Assembly (NCBI RefSeq): GCF_017741815.1
Contig: NZ_JAGHMF010000003.1
Coordinates: 248,001 to 312,000, forward strand
Reading direction: 5' to 3'
Origin: Rhizobium sp. 16-488-2b
GTDB lineage: Bacteria; Pseudomonadota; Alphaproteobacteria; Rhizobiales; Rhizobiaceae
DNA: 64,000 nucleotides
Positions 27,769 through 36,474 of the stretch are shown here, piece by piece (position 1 is the stretch's first letter; every line of letters begins with the position of its first letter). A model generated the notes under the pieces. The model was given only the letters and a program-made list of their open reading frames with translations, searched no databases and was not told where the DNA came from. Position numbers and translations under genes: made by a program.

Positions 27769-29781
27769 TCAAAATTCCGTCCAGTCGTCGTCCTTCTTGT
27801 CGGCGGAAGACGTGCCCCCGAAGGCGTTGGCGAGCTTTTGCCCCAGCGCGAGCGCCGGCGAGGAGGTCGGTCGCGTAACCCCCGAGGTAGCGATCCGCAC
27901 CGGGGCCTTGCGGGTCAAGACAGGCTTGGCCGGACGCGGCGCCAGGGGCTCGTTGGCGTCTGGAACCACCCGTGGTGTGAACGCCACGGTGCTGCCGCCG
28001 GTGCCGGTCAGCTTGAACTGGTCGAGCAGGGTGTTCAGCGCAGCCGCCTCGGTCGCCAGCTTGTGGCTGGCGGCGGTGCTTTCCTCCACCATCGCCGCGT
28101 TCTGCTGCGTGCCCTGGTCCATCGTGTTGACGGCGGTGTTGATCTCCTGCAGCCCGATCGATTGCTCGCGCGCGGCCTCGGCGATCGCGTTGACGTGCTG
28201 GTTGATCTCCTGCACCTCATGCACGATCTCTTCGAGCGCCCTGCCGGTTTCGCCGACCAGCGACACGCCCGATTTCACCTGGTTGCCCGAAGTCAGGATC
28301 AGCGACTGGATTTCGCGTGCGGCGTTGGCGGAGCGTTGCGCGAGCTCGCGCACTTCCTGGGCGACAACAGCGAAACCCTTGCCCGCTTCGCCGGCGCGTG
28401 CTGCTTCCACGCCCGCGTTCAGAGCCAGCAGATTGGTCTGGAAGGCGATATCATCAATCACGCCGATGATGTTGCCGATCGAGGCCGAGGACTGTTCGAT
28501 CTGCTGCATGGCATTGACCGCCTTGCGCACCACTTCGCCGGAGCGCTCGGCGCTATGGCGGGTTTTCGACACCAGCGTGCGCGCTTCTTCCGCCCGCCGC
28601 GCGGCATCCTTGACCGTGGTCGTGATCTCTTCCAGCGCAGCTGCCGTCTCTTCGACGGAGGCCGCCTGCTGCTCGGTGCGACGCGAGAGTTGGTCGGCCG
28701 AGGAGCGGATCTCGCCGGCGCCGGCCGTGATCGCGCGGGCATTGTCGCCCACGGTCTGCATCGTTTCGTTGAGCTTGAAGATCGAGTTGTTGAAGTCCTG
28801 GCGCAGGCTGTCCAGGTTGCCTTCGAACGGCGTGTTGATCTGCGAGATCAGGTCGCCGGCGGCAAGCTTGCGCAGGCCGTCGCCGAGCGCGCTGACCGTG
28901 CGCGAGAGATCGGCCGCCTCGGTGGCGCGCTGGGCTTCGATTTCGCGCCGCTCGCTGTCGGTGAGATTGCGATTGCGCTCCGCCTCGCGCTCGAGGCGAA
29001 CGCGCTCGATGGCGTTGTCGCGGAAGATCGAGACCGCGGCCGCCATCTCGCCCACTTCATCCTGCCGGTCCATGCCGTCGACGGCGCTTGCCGTCTCGCC
29101 CTCGGCAAGCCGCGTCATGCGCTGGCGAAGCCGGGCCATCGGCGCGGCGATACCCGCCTGCGCGATCCAGATGCTGAGCCCGATCGCGGCAAGCACGGCG
29201 AGCCCGATCAGCACGAAACAGGAAAGGATGCGGCTGTTGACCGTGGCCGAAAGCGCGTCGCCGCCATCATTGAGCTGCACCATCAGCGCATCATTGTTGG
29301 CGATCATCTTCGGTGTGACGATCGAGAGCTTGGCGTTAAGCTCGGCTGCCGTGGCGCGCGCGCCCGTGCGATCGCCGGCCTTGGCCTGTTCGAACATCTT
29401 CTTCGAGAGCGCGTCCATCTCGTCGATGCCGGCGATGATTTCGTCGATCGCGGGCTTGCGGTTCGCCACGAGGTCGGCTGCCTGCTGCAGGCGTTCGCGC
29501 GCTTGCGGCATCTTGCTCGGCGCGGCGATCGCGGCATCGAAGTCGGGCATGCCGGGGGAGAGGTCGGAGACGACGGTTGCCTGCAGAACGGCTGCGGTGG
29601 CAGACGCGCTGGCACGCGAGGCCTGCATGGCTGCCAGCGCTTCATGGTCGATGAAGGCGCTGTAGGCGGCATCGGCGCCGCGGAATTCCTCGACGACATA
29701 GACAAGACCGCCGATCGCGATGACGCCGAGAAGCGCAACGACCGAGATGATCTTGGTGCGGATTTTGAAGTTTTTCAGCAT
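27769..29781 (-). CDS. Methyl-accepting chemotaxis protein
   Basis: A 670-aa transmembrane chemoreceptor. From the ATG at 29781 ([19 protein letters not shown]) there is a membrane span at about 12-32, a periplasmic helical sensor rich in alanine (about 33-190), a second span at about 195-215, HAMP domains, and a cytoplasmic signalling hairpin whose tip [20 protein letters not shown] is invariant and binds CheA/CheW. The C-terminus ends DDDWTEF, an aromatic-acidic-aromatic pentapeptide of the kind that tethers CheR and CheB. The periplasmic domain does not match a ligand family I know. The frame stays open 59 codons upstream, but that part is not receptor-like. Confidence 0.93.
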   Translation of the reverse strand: MLKNFKIRTKIISVVALLGVIAIGGLVYVVEEFRGADAAYSAFIDHEALAAMQASRASASATAAVLQATVVSDLSPGMPDFDAAIAAPSKMPQARERLQQAADLVANRKPAIDEIIAGIDEMDALSKKMFEQAKAGDRTGARATAAELNAKLSIVTPKMIANNDALMVQLNDGGDALSATVNSRILSCFVLIGLAVLAAIGLSIWIAQAGIAAPMARLRQRMTRLAEGETASAVDGMDRQDEVGEMAAAVSIFRDNAIERVRLEREAERNRNLTDSERREIEAQRATEAADLSRTVSALGDGLRKLAAGDLISQINTPFEGNLDSLRQDFNNSIFKLNETMQTVGDNARAITAGAGEIRSSADQLSRRTEQQAASVEETAAALEEITTTVKDAARRAEEARTLVSKTRHSAERSGEVVRKAVNAMQQIEQSSASIGNIIGVIDDIAFQTNLLALNAGVEAARAGEAGKGFAVVAQEVRELAQRSANAAREIQSLILTSGNQVKSGVSLVGETGRALEEIVHEVQEINQHVNAIAEAAREQSIGLQEINTAVNTMDQGTQQNAAMVEESTAASHKLATEAAALNTLLDQFKLTGTGGSTVAFTPRVVPDANEPLAPRPAKPVLTRKAPVRIATSGVTRPTSSPALALGQKLANAFGGTSSADKKDDDWTEF

Positions 29782-30014
29782 GAATGGGCCCATGGGCTGC
29801 GGCCAGGGGGATGGCCGGATACGATCATTTTCAAGGACAGGCGTTTTCGAAGGCAGAGCTGGCGCTTGTGGCGCCGTGGGGAGATGCCCGCTAAGGCTCG
29901 ACAGGCGCATCATGCATTCGGTCGGGAACCGGTGTCGTCGAACGCGACTAGAATCCATATTGCTTAAGACGAAACTAACACATCCAAAGGTCCACAGAAT
30001 TTAAGTGGATCGGC

Positions 30015-31949
30015 TCATTGTAGCGGCATGGAGGCCGCGCGCACCGGTTGCGAAGAGGGCAGGTGCGGGGTCTTGTCCCAGAAGAACGGCTTGAAATGCA
30101 GCTGGAAGACCGCGCGCCACGCGGCGCCCGAGATCATCATCCAGTAAGCGGGCAGGGCGACCCAGCGCCAGCCGACCTTTCGCTTTTCATCGCGCAGCAT
30201 GGCGCGCCGGCCAAGCACCAGCAGGATGACGTAGCTTCCCAGCATGTTGCCGACATCGATCAGAAACAGCAGCGCATCAAGGGTGGCGGTTTCAGGGAAG
30301 CCGAGCATCAGGTAGCTGGCGGTGGTGAGGATCAGCATGACCATCCACGGATGCGTCAGCGAGGCGACGAGCATGCCACCGATCAGCACCTGGAAAATGA
30401 GGAACGGCCATATCCCCATCTCGCGCACGAGCTTGCCCGGCGCGCGCATCATCACCAGCCACGTCTGCAGCCAGCCCTTGAACCACCGTGTGCGCTGGTT
30501 CAGCCAGACCTTGCGCGTCGTCGGCGCGTCCTCGTAGGTCGGGCAGTCGATCACGCCGCAGCGGTAGCCAAGCCTGTAGAGCCGCAGGCCGAGATCGGCA
30601 TCCTCAGTCACATTATAGGGGTCCCACCCGCCGCACGCCTTGAGATCGGCGACGCGCAGGTGGTTGGACGTGCCGCCAAGCGGCATCGGCAACCGGTGCT
30701 TCGCGAGCATTGGCAGCAACAGCCGAAACAGCGCTGCGTATTCAAGCGCGAAGGCCGCGCTGATCCATGAGCTGCCGACATTGGAGATGATCAAGGGAGC
30801 CTGCAGGCAGGCGACATCATCGCGGCTGGCGCAGAAGCTCGCATAGGCCGCGCGCAGCTGGTCCGGATGCGGCCTGTCCTCGGCGTCGTAGATCACGAGG
30901 AACTCGCCGCGCGCGGCGCTCAGAGCATAGTTCAGCGCCTTCGGTTTCGTTCTCGGATGGGAGACGGGCACCGCGACGATTTCGAACTGCGGGCCGAGAT
31001 CCTGTTTTTCGAGCGCCGCGATCGTCGCATGGTCGTCGGCCTCGCATATCAGCTTGATGTCGAGCTTGGCGGTGGGCCAGTTGAGCTGCTTCAGCGCCGC
31101 GACAAGCTGGCCGGCGACCTCCGCCTCCTTGTAGAGCGCGACGAAAACGGAATAGACCGGTAGCCGCTCCGTCGGCTGCGGCGTTGGCTGCGGGCCGCGG
31201 CGGTGGCTGAGCGCGCAGGCCCTGAGCAGGATCGCCGCCATGTAGATGAGAGACAGCGCGAGGTGAACGATCGCGATCAGCGGCAGATCGGAAAACGCCG
31301 CGAATATAAGCGCGCAGAGTGCCGCGCCGGCAATGAACCCCTGCTTGCCCGAGAGCACGATGCGGGCGCTGAACCGGCCCTTGTCCTCGAACAGCGTCCC
31401 GATGCTCTCCTTCACCCGCCGCTTGGCGCCGACGCGCCAGATGGCGTCGCGCATCGCGGTGGGCGTGGTGACGATGATCCGCTCTGCAAGCCCCGGCCGC
31501 GCCTCGATCGTCTGTGCCAGCGCCAGCAGTCGGCCGGCCTCAGGAATGATGGCGATCATCCCCTTGTCGGCATAGTTCAACCGCACGGATCGCGTATCCG
31601 CCAGCTGCGTGTCGAGCGCCTGGTCGTCATGGATCAGGGCCGGATCGAGTTGCGACAGGAACGGCACGCGAAGCGCGCGGGCAAGACCTGCATAATAGCT
31701 CTCGGCGTCCACCCACCGGTTGGCCAGCAGTTCGCGCTCGATCGACGTGCCGTTATGGCGGGCCATGGTCGCCGCGCGCGCGATCGTCGGCTTGCCGATG
31801 CCGAGCATCAGCAGCGCTTCGATCTCGATCTGTTGCGCATCATTGACCACGCCCGCCGGCACGGCCGGCGAGAGCGGAGGTTTTGGTCGCTCCTGAAGCG
31901 TCGTGTGACGGGTGCTGATCCCGCCCGACGCATATTCCCCGATACGCAT
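30015..31949 (-). CDS. Membrane family-2 glycosyltransferase with N-terminal MshEN/T2SSE-like domain
   Basis: A 644-aa inner-membrane polysaccharide synthase. Residues about 40-165 resemble the MshEN (type II secretion ATPase N-terminal) fold that in other proteins binds cyclic-di-GMP (GIGKPTIARAATMARHNGTS, then RWVDAESYYAGLARALRVPF). After two spans (about 205-245) comes a processive GT2 domain with the aspartate motifs EADD (about 303), YDAEDRP (about 355), TEDADLG (about 448) and QRTRWFKGW (about 485), then three to four spans. QxxRW marks a cellulose-synthase-like processive enzyme, but there is no PilZ domain or BcsB partner nearby. The product is unknown. It is divergent from an orphan binding protein. 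Confidence 0.88.
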   Translation of the reverse strand: MRIGEYASGGISTRHTTLQERPKPPLSPAVPAGVVNDAQQIEIEALLMLGIGKPTIARAATMARHNGTSIERELLANRWVDAESYYAGLARALRVPFLSQLDPALIHDDQALDTQLADTRSVRLNYADKGMIAIIPEAGRLLALAQTIEARPGLAERIIVTTPTAMRDAIWRVGAKRRVKESIGTLFEDKGRFSARIVLSGKQGFIAGAALCALIFAAFSDLPLIAIVHLALSLIYMAAILLRACALSHRRGPQPTPQPTERLPVYSVFVALYKEAEVAGQLVAALKQLNWPTAKLDIKLICEADDHATIAALEKQDLGPQFEIVAVPVSHPRTKPKALNYALSAARGEFLVIYDAEDRPHPDQLRAAYASFCASRDDVACLQAPLIISNVGSSWISAAFALEYAALFRLLLPMLAKHRLPMPLGGTSNHLRVADLKACGGWDPYNVTEDADLGLRLYRLGYRCGVIDCPTYEDAPTTRKVWLNQRTRWFKGWLQTWLVMMRAPGKLVREMGIWPFLIFQVLIGGMLVASLTHPWMVMLILTTASYLMLGFPETATLDALLFLIDVGNMLGSYVILLVLGRRAMLRDEKRKVGWRWVALPAYWMMISGAAWRAVFQLHFKPFFWDKTPHLPSSQPVRAASMPLQ

Positions 31950-32002
31950 GACTCTGATACACCGTCGTTGAATTGGCAGTGCAGTCCCCGGGGCAGATCA
32001 TA

Positions 32003-32878
32003 ATGGTGCGATTTAAGCTGGCATCTCTCAATCCTAAGGGGTTTTGCAGCCTATGGCTGTTTCTGGCCGCATTTTGGCTACCTCTTTCGGCTGCGGCGCA
32101 GCAGGCCGCGCCCTCCTTGCCCCTGTTGTTCGACAGCCGCGAGCGTCTCGCCAAGCCCGATCTGACGAGCCTCGTGCGCCTGCGTTTCCTGACTTCGGTC
32201 GATTTTCCGCCGTTCAATTTCATGGATCAGAACGGCAAGCTATCGGGCTTCAATGTCGATCTCGCCCGCGAGATCTGCGCCGAACTGGAGATTTCGGACA
32301 AGTGCCAGATCCAGGCCTTGCCCTTCGGCGATCTCAAGGATGCGCTGGCCGCCTCGCAGGGCGATGCCGTGATCGCGGGGCTGGCCGTCGGCAGCGAGCT
32401 GCGCCGGCAGTTCTCCTTCTCGCGTCCTTATCTAATGCTGCCCGCCCGCTTCGCCCGCAATCTGAAGGCGCCGATCAAGGGTGAAAATGCCGCAGGCCTT
32501 GCCGATCGCTCCGTCGGCGTCGTCAAGGAAACCGCGCACGCCGCCATGCTCGCCGCTTATTTCCCCAGGGTCAAGGCTGTGCCGTTCGACAGCAAGGAAG
32601 CGTTGCTGACAGCATTGAAGGACGGCAAGGTCGACGCCGTCTTCGCCGATTCGCTGCAGCTGTCCTTCTGGGTGTCGTCGCAGGCATCGGAGAAATGCTG
32701 CGCCCTGTTCGACGGTCCCTATATGTCGGAAGAGTTTCTGGGCGAGGGCATGACGATCATGCTGCGGCAAAAGGACGAGGTCCTGCGCTCGGCCTTCGAC
32801 CACGCGCTGGCTGCCCTCTCTCGCAGCGGCCGTCTGCAGGAAATCTACCTGCGCTACTTCCCCTACGGACTGTACTAG
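32003..32878 (+). CDS. Orphan periplasmic solute-binding protein (amino-acid/PBPb type)
   Basis: A 291-aa exported protein with a signal peptide (FCSLWLFLAAFWLPLSAAAQ) and a type 2 periplasmic binding fold: FLTSVDFPPFNFMDQNGKLS, GFNVDLAREICAELE, AVIAGLAVGSELRRQFSFS and the C-terminal GRLQEIYLRYFPYG. It resembles HisJ/ArtJ-type proteins, including the one at 45.1 kb, but no permease or ATPase gene is adjacent. It may share another transporter or act as a sensor or polysaccharide-linked protein. I use the ATG at 32003; an earlier ATG at 31973 adds ten residues before the signal peptide. Divergent from the GT2 gene by 53 bases. Confidence 0.8.
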   Translation: MVRFKLASLNPKGFCSLWLFLAAFWLPLSAAAQQAAPSLPLLFDSRERLAKPDLTSLVRLRFLTSVDFPPFNFMDQNGKLSGFNVDLAREICAELEISDKCQIQALPFGDLKDALAASQGDAVIAGLAVGSELRRQFSFSRPYLMLPARFARNLKAPIKGENAAGLADRSVGVVKETAHAAMLAAYFPRVKAVPFDSKEALLTALKDGKVDAVFADSLQLSFWVSSQASEKCCALFDGPYMSEEFLGEGMTIMLRQKDEVLRSAFDHALAALSRSGRLQEIYLRYFPYGLY

Positions 32879-32883
32879 GCGGG

Positions 32884-33297
32884 TTAAGCCTTGCGGAAAC
32901 GGGCAATCGCGCTGCGCTCGATCGCGGCGCAGGTGAGCTTGTCGAGGCCGAGCCGGTCGCGCAGCAGGCTTAGCAGGCGCAGTTCCTCGGCCTTCACCGA
33001 AAGATCGGCCGACGCGACTTCGACCGCCAGCGCATAGGCGGTGTCGTAAAGCTTCGGCGACAGCGTGTCCTTGACCGTCTCGAGAACGACATCGAGCCCC
33101 TCGGGGCCGGACAGAAGCGCCGCACAGTCGCGCGCGACCGAGATCAGCTTGTCGTCGTCGAAGCCCCGGAAGACCGGCAGAAACCCGATCAGCTGTCCGA
33201 TACGTTCCAGCTCCCGATCATTCATCGTGCTGTCGACGGCGGATGCCATGACCATCACGTAGATCAACGCGTCGTGGGCGGAAAGCGGCTTGTTCAT
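32884..33297 (-). CDS. TerB-family protein
   Basis: A 137-aa helical protein of the TerB/DjlA-N group. HDALIYVMVMASAVDSTMND is the metal-binding first helix pair, with acidic residues DNE at the expected places (DSTMNDRELERIG), and a second copy of the pattern occurs near residue 95 (VASADLSVKAEELRLLSLLR). TerB-type proteins occur in tellurite or membrane-stress clusters, but single copies like this have no defined role. It ends 5 bases from the convergent binding-protein gene. Confidence 0.82.
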   Translation of the reverse strand: MNKPLSAHDALIYVMVMASAVDSTMNDRELERIGQLIGFLPVFRGFDDDKLISVARDCAALLSGPEGLDVVLETVKDTLSPKLYDTAYALAVEVASADLSVKAEELRLLSLLRDRLGLDKLTCAAIERSAIARFRKA

Positions 33298-33350
33298 GTC
33301 TGCATGGTTCCTCTGCGATGTCTGCAGAGTTTAGGAACTGGCCACGCCCA

Positions 33351-34091
33351 TTACAAGGGATCGCTCATATCTTGAGGCTGCGTCAGGTCGGGTGCATCCG
33401 TTGCGCCGGCCTGGCGTGGATCCTGCCCGTAGATACCGTTTCCGTCTCGCTTGGCCTTGGCGCCGGCATCCGCGAAGGCGGACCCCGCTTCGGCCTCGGC
33501 CCAGCCATTCTCGATCAGCCACTCGGAAAGATCCTGCCCGCCGATCTTGCAGCTGGCCGTCGCGGTGCCGCTCCAGTTGGGATCGCTGAGATCGCAGTTG
33601 ACGGTCCGAAGCCTAAGGAAAAGCCGGAAATTGGTCTTCGCCAGCATCCCGCATGGCCACTCGGCGCCCCCAATACCGGCGCAGCTCTTGTCGACCGGCG
33701 TCGGCGTCAGCCCGGCCAGTTGCAGCCGCCGTTCGCCGAAGCCGAGAACGCCGGCGCTTTCGGCCACCGGGCGCGGCAGGTCGATCCCTTTGTCAGTCAC
33801 CACGACAGGCTTTTTCTCCGGCTCCGGCGCCTGTTCGCGCTCCAATGGTTTGCCATCGACCGAGGCCGGGTAGAATTGGCTGGCGTCATCCACCGGCCGG
33901 GCCATCATGCTGGCATCCGGGTTCGTCGTCGGCTGAGTAGGCGAGGGCGTTTGCTGCTCGGCCGCGCCTTGCGCCGATGCCGCGATCTCGCTGGCATCCG
34001 ACGCACCGCTCAACCGATGCTCGCCCGCGGCGATCAGGCCGATGACGATCGCTATTCCCGCAGTCGCTGTCAGAAGTGCCGCAGGCTTCAT
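33351..34091 (-). CDS. Exported SNase-like (thermonuclease fold) protein, probably inactive
   Basis: A 246-aa protein with an N-terminal membrane/signal segment (LLTATAGIAIVIGLIAAGEH), a low-complexity linker (about 35-95) and a C-terminal domain resembling staphylococcal nuclease: AEWPCGMLAKTNFRLFLRL, then CKIGGQDLSEWLIENGWAEA, then the terminal FADAGAKAKRDGNGIYG. Active members have DRYGR before the AxC strand; here it reads DPNWSGTATASC, so the catalytic arginine seems lost. It starts 11 bases after the S24 regulator and its ribosome site AGGAAAA overlaps that stop codon, so the two are one operon. Confidence 0.72.
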   Translation of the reverse strand: MKPAALLTATAGIAIVIGLIAAGEHRLSGASDASEIAASAQGAAEQQTPSPTQPTTNPDASMMARPVDDASQFYPASVDGKPLEREQAPEPEKKPVVVTDKGIDLPRPVAESAGVLGFGERRLQLAGLTPTPVDKSCAGIGGAEWPCGMLAKTNFRLFLRLRTVNCDLSDPNWSGTATASCKIGGQDLSEWLIENGWAEAEAGSAFADAGAKAKRDGNGIYGQDPRQAGATDAPDLTQPQDMSDPL

Positions 34092-34102
34092 GGAAGATTT
34101 TC

Positions 34103-34768
34103 CTACTGGCTGGCCCAGATGATCCGGGCGATCCAATCCACGTCGGTGAGTTCGATCGTCCGGTTCGGGTGCTCGGGATTGAGCGACATGAGTTCGATCG
34201 AGCGCGGGCTCTGGCGCATCAGCACCTTGGCCATAACCTCGCCCTCGCGCGTCTTGACCACGACGCGGTCGTTACGGCGCACCTGCGCGCCCGGCTCGAC
34301 GATCAGAACGTCGCCGTCGCGATAGAGCGGCATCATGCTTTCGCCCTGCACCTCGAGCGCATAGACGCCGGCCTTCTGAGACGGTGCGGCCGGAAATTCC
34401 ACGACATCCCAGCCCTGTCCGGCCGGAAAGCCGCCATCATCGAAAAAGCCGCCAGCACCCGCCTGCGCGAAGCCGAGCAGTGGTATTGAGCTCCCTTGCG
34501 GCGGAAACGCGCCGTCAGGCAGCGTCGAGAAACTGCCCTGCGGCCGCATGAAGGATAAAAATTCCTCCATGCTGGAGCGCGTCGCCTCCAGCACCTTGGC
34601 GATCGATTCCGTCGATGGCCAGCGCAAGCGCCCATCGGCGGAAAGGCGTTTGGATTTGTTGAACGAGGTCGGGTCGAGGCCGGCGCGGCGGGCAAGCCCC
34701 GAGGGTGTCAGGTCGTGCCGTTCGGCAAGCCTGTCGAGCGCTCCCCAGATCTGCTCGTGTGACAGCAT
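34103..34768 (-). CDS. XRE-HTH/S24-peptidase repressor (LexA/CI-like)
   Basis: A 221-aa regulator. The N-terminal helix-turn-helix (about 8-45) has LTPSGLARRAGLDPTSFNKS. The C-terminal half is an S24 self-cleaving domain, with the catalytic serine in QGESMMPLYRDGD and lysine in EVMAKVLM. Such repressors are inactivated by RecA filaments or act as stress sensors. Single-copy chromosomal members in rhizobia are not clearly phage-derived, and nothing else here is phage-like. The start is the ATG at 34768; another lies seven codons upstream. Confidence 0.85.
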   Translation of the reverse strand: MLSHEQIWGALDRLAERHDLTPSGLARRAGLDPTSFNKSKRLSADGRLRWPSTESIAKVLEATRSSMEEFLSFMRPQGSFSTLPDGAFPPQGSSIPLLGFAQAGAGGFFDDGGFPAGQGWDVVEFPAAPSQKAGVYALEVQGESMMPLYRDGDVLIVEPGAQVRRNDRVVVKTREGEVMAKVLMRQSPRSIELMSLNPEHPNRTIELTDVDWIARIIWASQ

Positions 34769-34872
34769 GTCGCCTGATCCCGTGCGCACAACGGCGCTCC
34801 TTAATCGGCTGAAAGATTAACCGCAAGGCGGGCAGGAGTAAAGAGACAAGAGGAATAAAATCCTCTCTCCCG

Positions 34873-35520
34873 TCAGGCGACCATCGCCATGTTGATCTTG
34901 CCGAGCTGGATCACCGCCTGCGTGCGGCTGTCGACATTGAGTTTGAGAAGAATGGCCGAAACATGCGCCTTGATTGTCGCCTCGGAGACGCCGAGCTCAT
35001 AGGCGATCTGCTTGTTGAGCAAGCCTTCGGCGAGCATCGTCAGCACCCTGCTTTGCTGCGGCGTCAGCGTGTGCAGCCGGTGGATGATGTCGGCCACATC
35101 GGGGTCTTGTTCCTGCCCGTCGCGGTAGCTGTCGGGCGTTGCGATATCGCCCGCAAGCACGGTCTGTATGCCGTGGCGGATATCGTCGATCCCGGCGGAT
35201 TTCGAGATGAAGCCGGAGGCGCCGAGTTCCAGCGAGCGGCGGATCGTCGTCGCATCGTCGGATGCCGAAACGATGACGATCGGCAGGCCTGCGAATTCCG
35301 AGCGCAACGCCATCAACCCGGAAAAACCGCTGACCCCGGGCATGGCGAGGTCGAGCAGCATGAGATCGGCCTCCGGATGCTCGCCGACCGACTTTCGCGC
35401 GGCGGCGAAATCGCCGGCCTCGACGATATCGGGATGCCCCTCCATCCCGGTCACGGCCTGGCGAAGCGCATCGCGAAACAGCGGATGGTCATCGGCAATA
35501 ATGATTGTCTGCTCATGCAT
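34873..35520 (-). CDS. LuxR/NarL-type response regulator
   Basis: A 215-aa two-domain regulator. The receiver has Asp10-Asp11, phosphoacceptor Asp57 (LMLLDLAMPG), Ser in IVSAS and Lys in GFISKSAG. The C-terminal GerE helix-turn-helix (about 150-205) has LTPQQSRVLTMLAEGLLNKQ and SEATIKAHVSAILLKL. GGGAG precedes the ATG. No histidine kinase is adjacent, so the partner is elsewhere. It resembles AgmR/ExaE-like regulators of alcohol or acetate use, but that is only family resemblance. Confidence 0.9.
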   Translation of the reverse strand: MHEQTIIIADDHPLFRDALRQAVTGMEGHPDIVEAGDFAAARKSVGEHPEADLMLLDLAMPGVSGFSGLMALRSEFAGLPIVIVSASDDATTIRRSLELGASGFISKSAGIDDIRHGIQTVLAGDIATPDSYRDGQEQDPDVADIIHRLHTLTPQQSRVLTMLAEGLLNKQIAYELGVSEATIKAHVSAILLKLNVDSRTQAVIQLGKINMAMVA

Positions 35521-35611
35521 CGAAAACTCCCTCCCAAGAGCCCGATCATGAAGTCCATGCCCCGCCTTCCTCCACGGTTCATGCCTTCCTGCTAAAGCAG
35601 ACTATAGCAAA

Positions 35612-36010
35612 TCATGTCTTTTGCGGAAGGGCGTTGCCCTGGTCCTCGCTCTGGAATTCCTTGACGATCCCCATGAAGCTGCGCATCCAGCGCTCCATGA
35701 TGCCGATCGAGCGGTCGATCTCGGCGTCCGATGGGAGCGCCTTGTTGACGACACTCTTGTTCTCCAGCGCGGTCACCCGGTCCGACAATCGGTCGAGTTC
35801 GCTTTCGTAAGCCGCGCGTTCGTCGGCGGCCATGCGGCAGACGAGCGACCCGTCCTTCTCCTCGCAGAGCGACATGGCACCGGTCTGGCGATCGAGCCGC
35901 ACGAAATGGTCGCCGCTGCGCTCCAGTTGGAAACGGCTTGCGTCCGGCTCTGCGGCGGAAGCGGCAAGCGGAATGAGGATGGCGACGAGGCTGAGCGTGA
36001 TATTTTTCAT
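35612..36010 (-). CDS. Exported hypothetical protein with short coiled coil
   Basis: A 132-aa protein I do not recognise. It starts at the ATG at 36010, preceded by CGGAGGAAACC, with a signal peptide (MKNITLSLVAILIPLAASAA) cut near ASA/EPD. Two cysteines (SLCEEKDGSLVC) could form a disulfide. A heptad-like stretch (YESELDRLSDRVTALENKS) suggests oligomerisation, and the C-terminal half is helical. It is divergent from the DUF952 gene by 110 bases. Confidence 0.75.
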   Translation of the reverse strand: MKNITLSLVAILIPLAASAAEPDASRFQLERSGDHFVRLDRQTGAMSLCEEKDGSLVCRMAADERAAYESELDRLSDRVTALENKSVVNKALPSDAEIDRSIGIMERWMRSFMGIVKEFQSEDQGNALPQKT

Positions 36011-36120
36011 GGTTTCCTCCGGAAATCTCGATGGCCACCGCATTTTTTGCGGTGAGCGCGTGGACATCGCCGCTCAACTGCGGCAAAGCCCGGGAAAGAC
36101 CAGCCATTCATGAGGCCATC

Positions 36121-36474
36121 ATGACCCTGACACCCACGCTTTACAAGATCGTGACGGAAACGCTCTGGCAGGACGCCCGGGCCGCCGGCGTTTTCCGCGG
36201 CGCCGCCATCGATCTGACGGATGGATTTATCCACTTCTCGACGGCAAGTCAGGCAGTGCAGACCGCGGCCCTGCACTTCGCCGGCCAGACCGGCCTGCTG
36301 CTGGTCGCCGTCGATGGTTCAGTCCTTGGCGACAAGCTGATCTTCGAGCCGTCGCGCGGCGGCGATCTCTTCCCGCATCTCTATGCGGACCTCCCGCTTT
36401 CGGCCGTGCTCTGGGAAAAGCCATTGCCGCTCGATGCCGAAGGCAAACACATCTTTCCGGACCTGCAGCCATGA
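36121..36474 (+). CDS. DUF952 protein
   Basis: A 117-aa cytosolic protein of the DUF952 family, of unknown function and distantly related to glutathione-S-transferase-associated small proteins. Diagnostic features are LYKIVTETLWQDA, DGFIHFSTASQ and RGGDLFPHLYADLPLSAV. The ATG at 36121 gives the family length; the frame stays open 30 codons upstream. Its last 4 bases overlap the pyrD start, so the genes are coupled. Confidence 0.85.
   Translation: MTLTPTLYKIVTETLWQDARAAGVFRGAAIDLTDGFIHFSTASQAVQTAALHFAGQTGLLLVAVDGSVLGDKLIFEPSRGGDLFPHLYADLPLSAVLWEKPLPLDAEGKHIFPDLQP

Noticed and set aside
27712..29967. Very long plus-strand open frames opposite the chemoreceptor gene
   Set aside because: They are antisense shadows produced by high GC; the minus-strand chemoreceptor has full domain structure and the plus-strand peptides are Arg/Ser-rich without motifs.
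34103..34768. S24/XRE repressor as evidence of a prophage
   Set aside because: No integrase, capsid, tail or other phage genes, no att-like repeats, and normal base composition around it.
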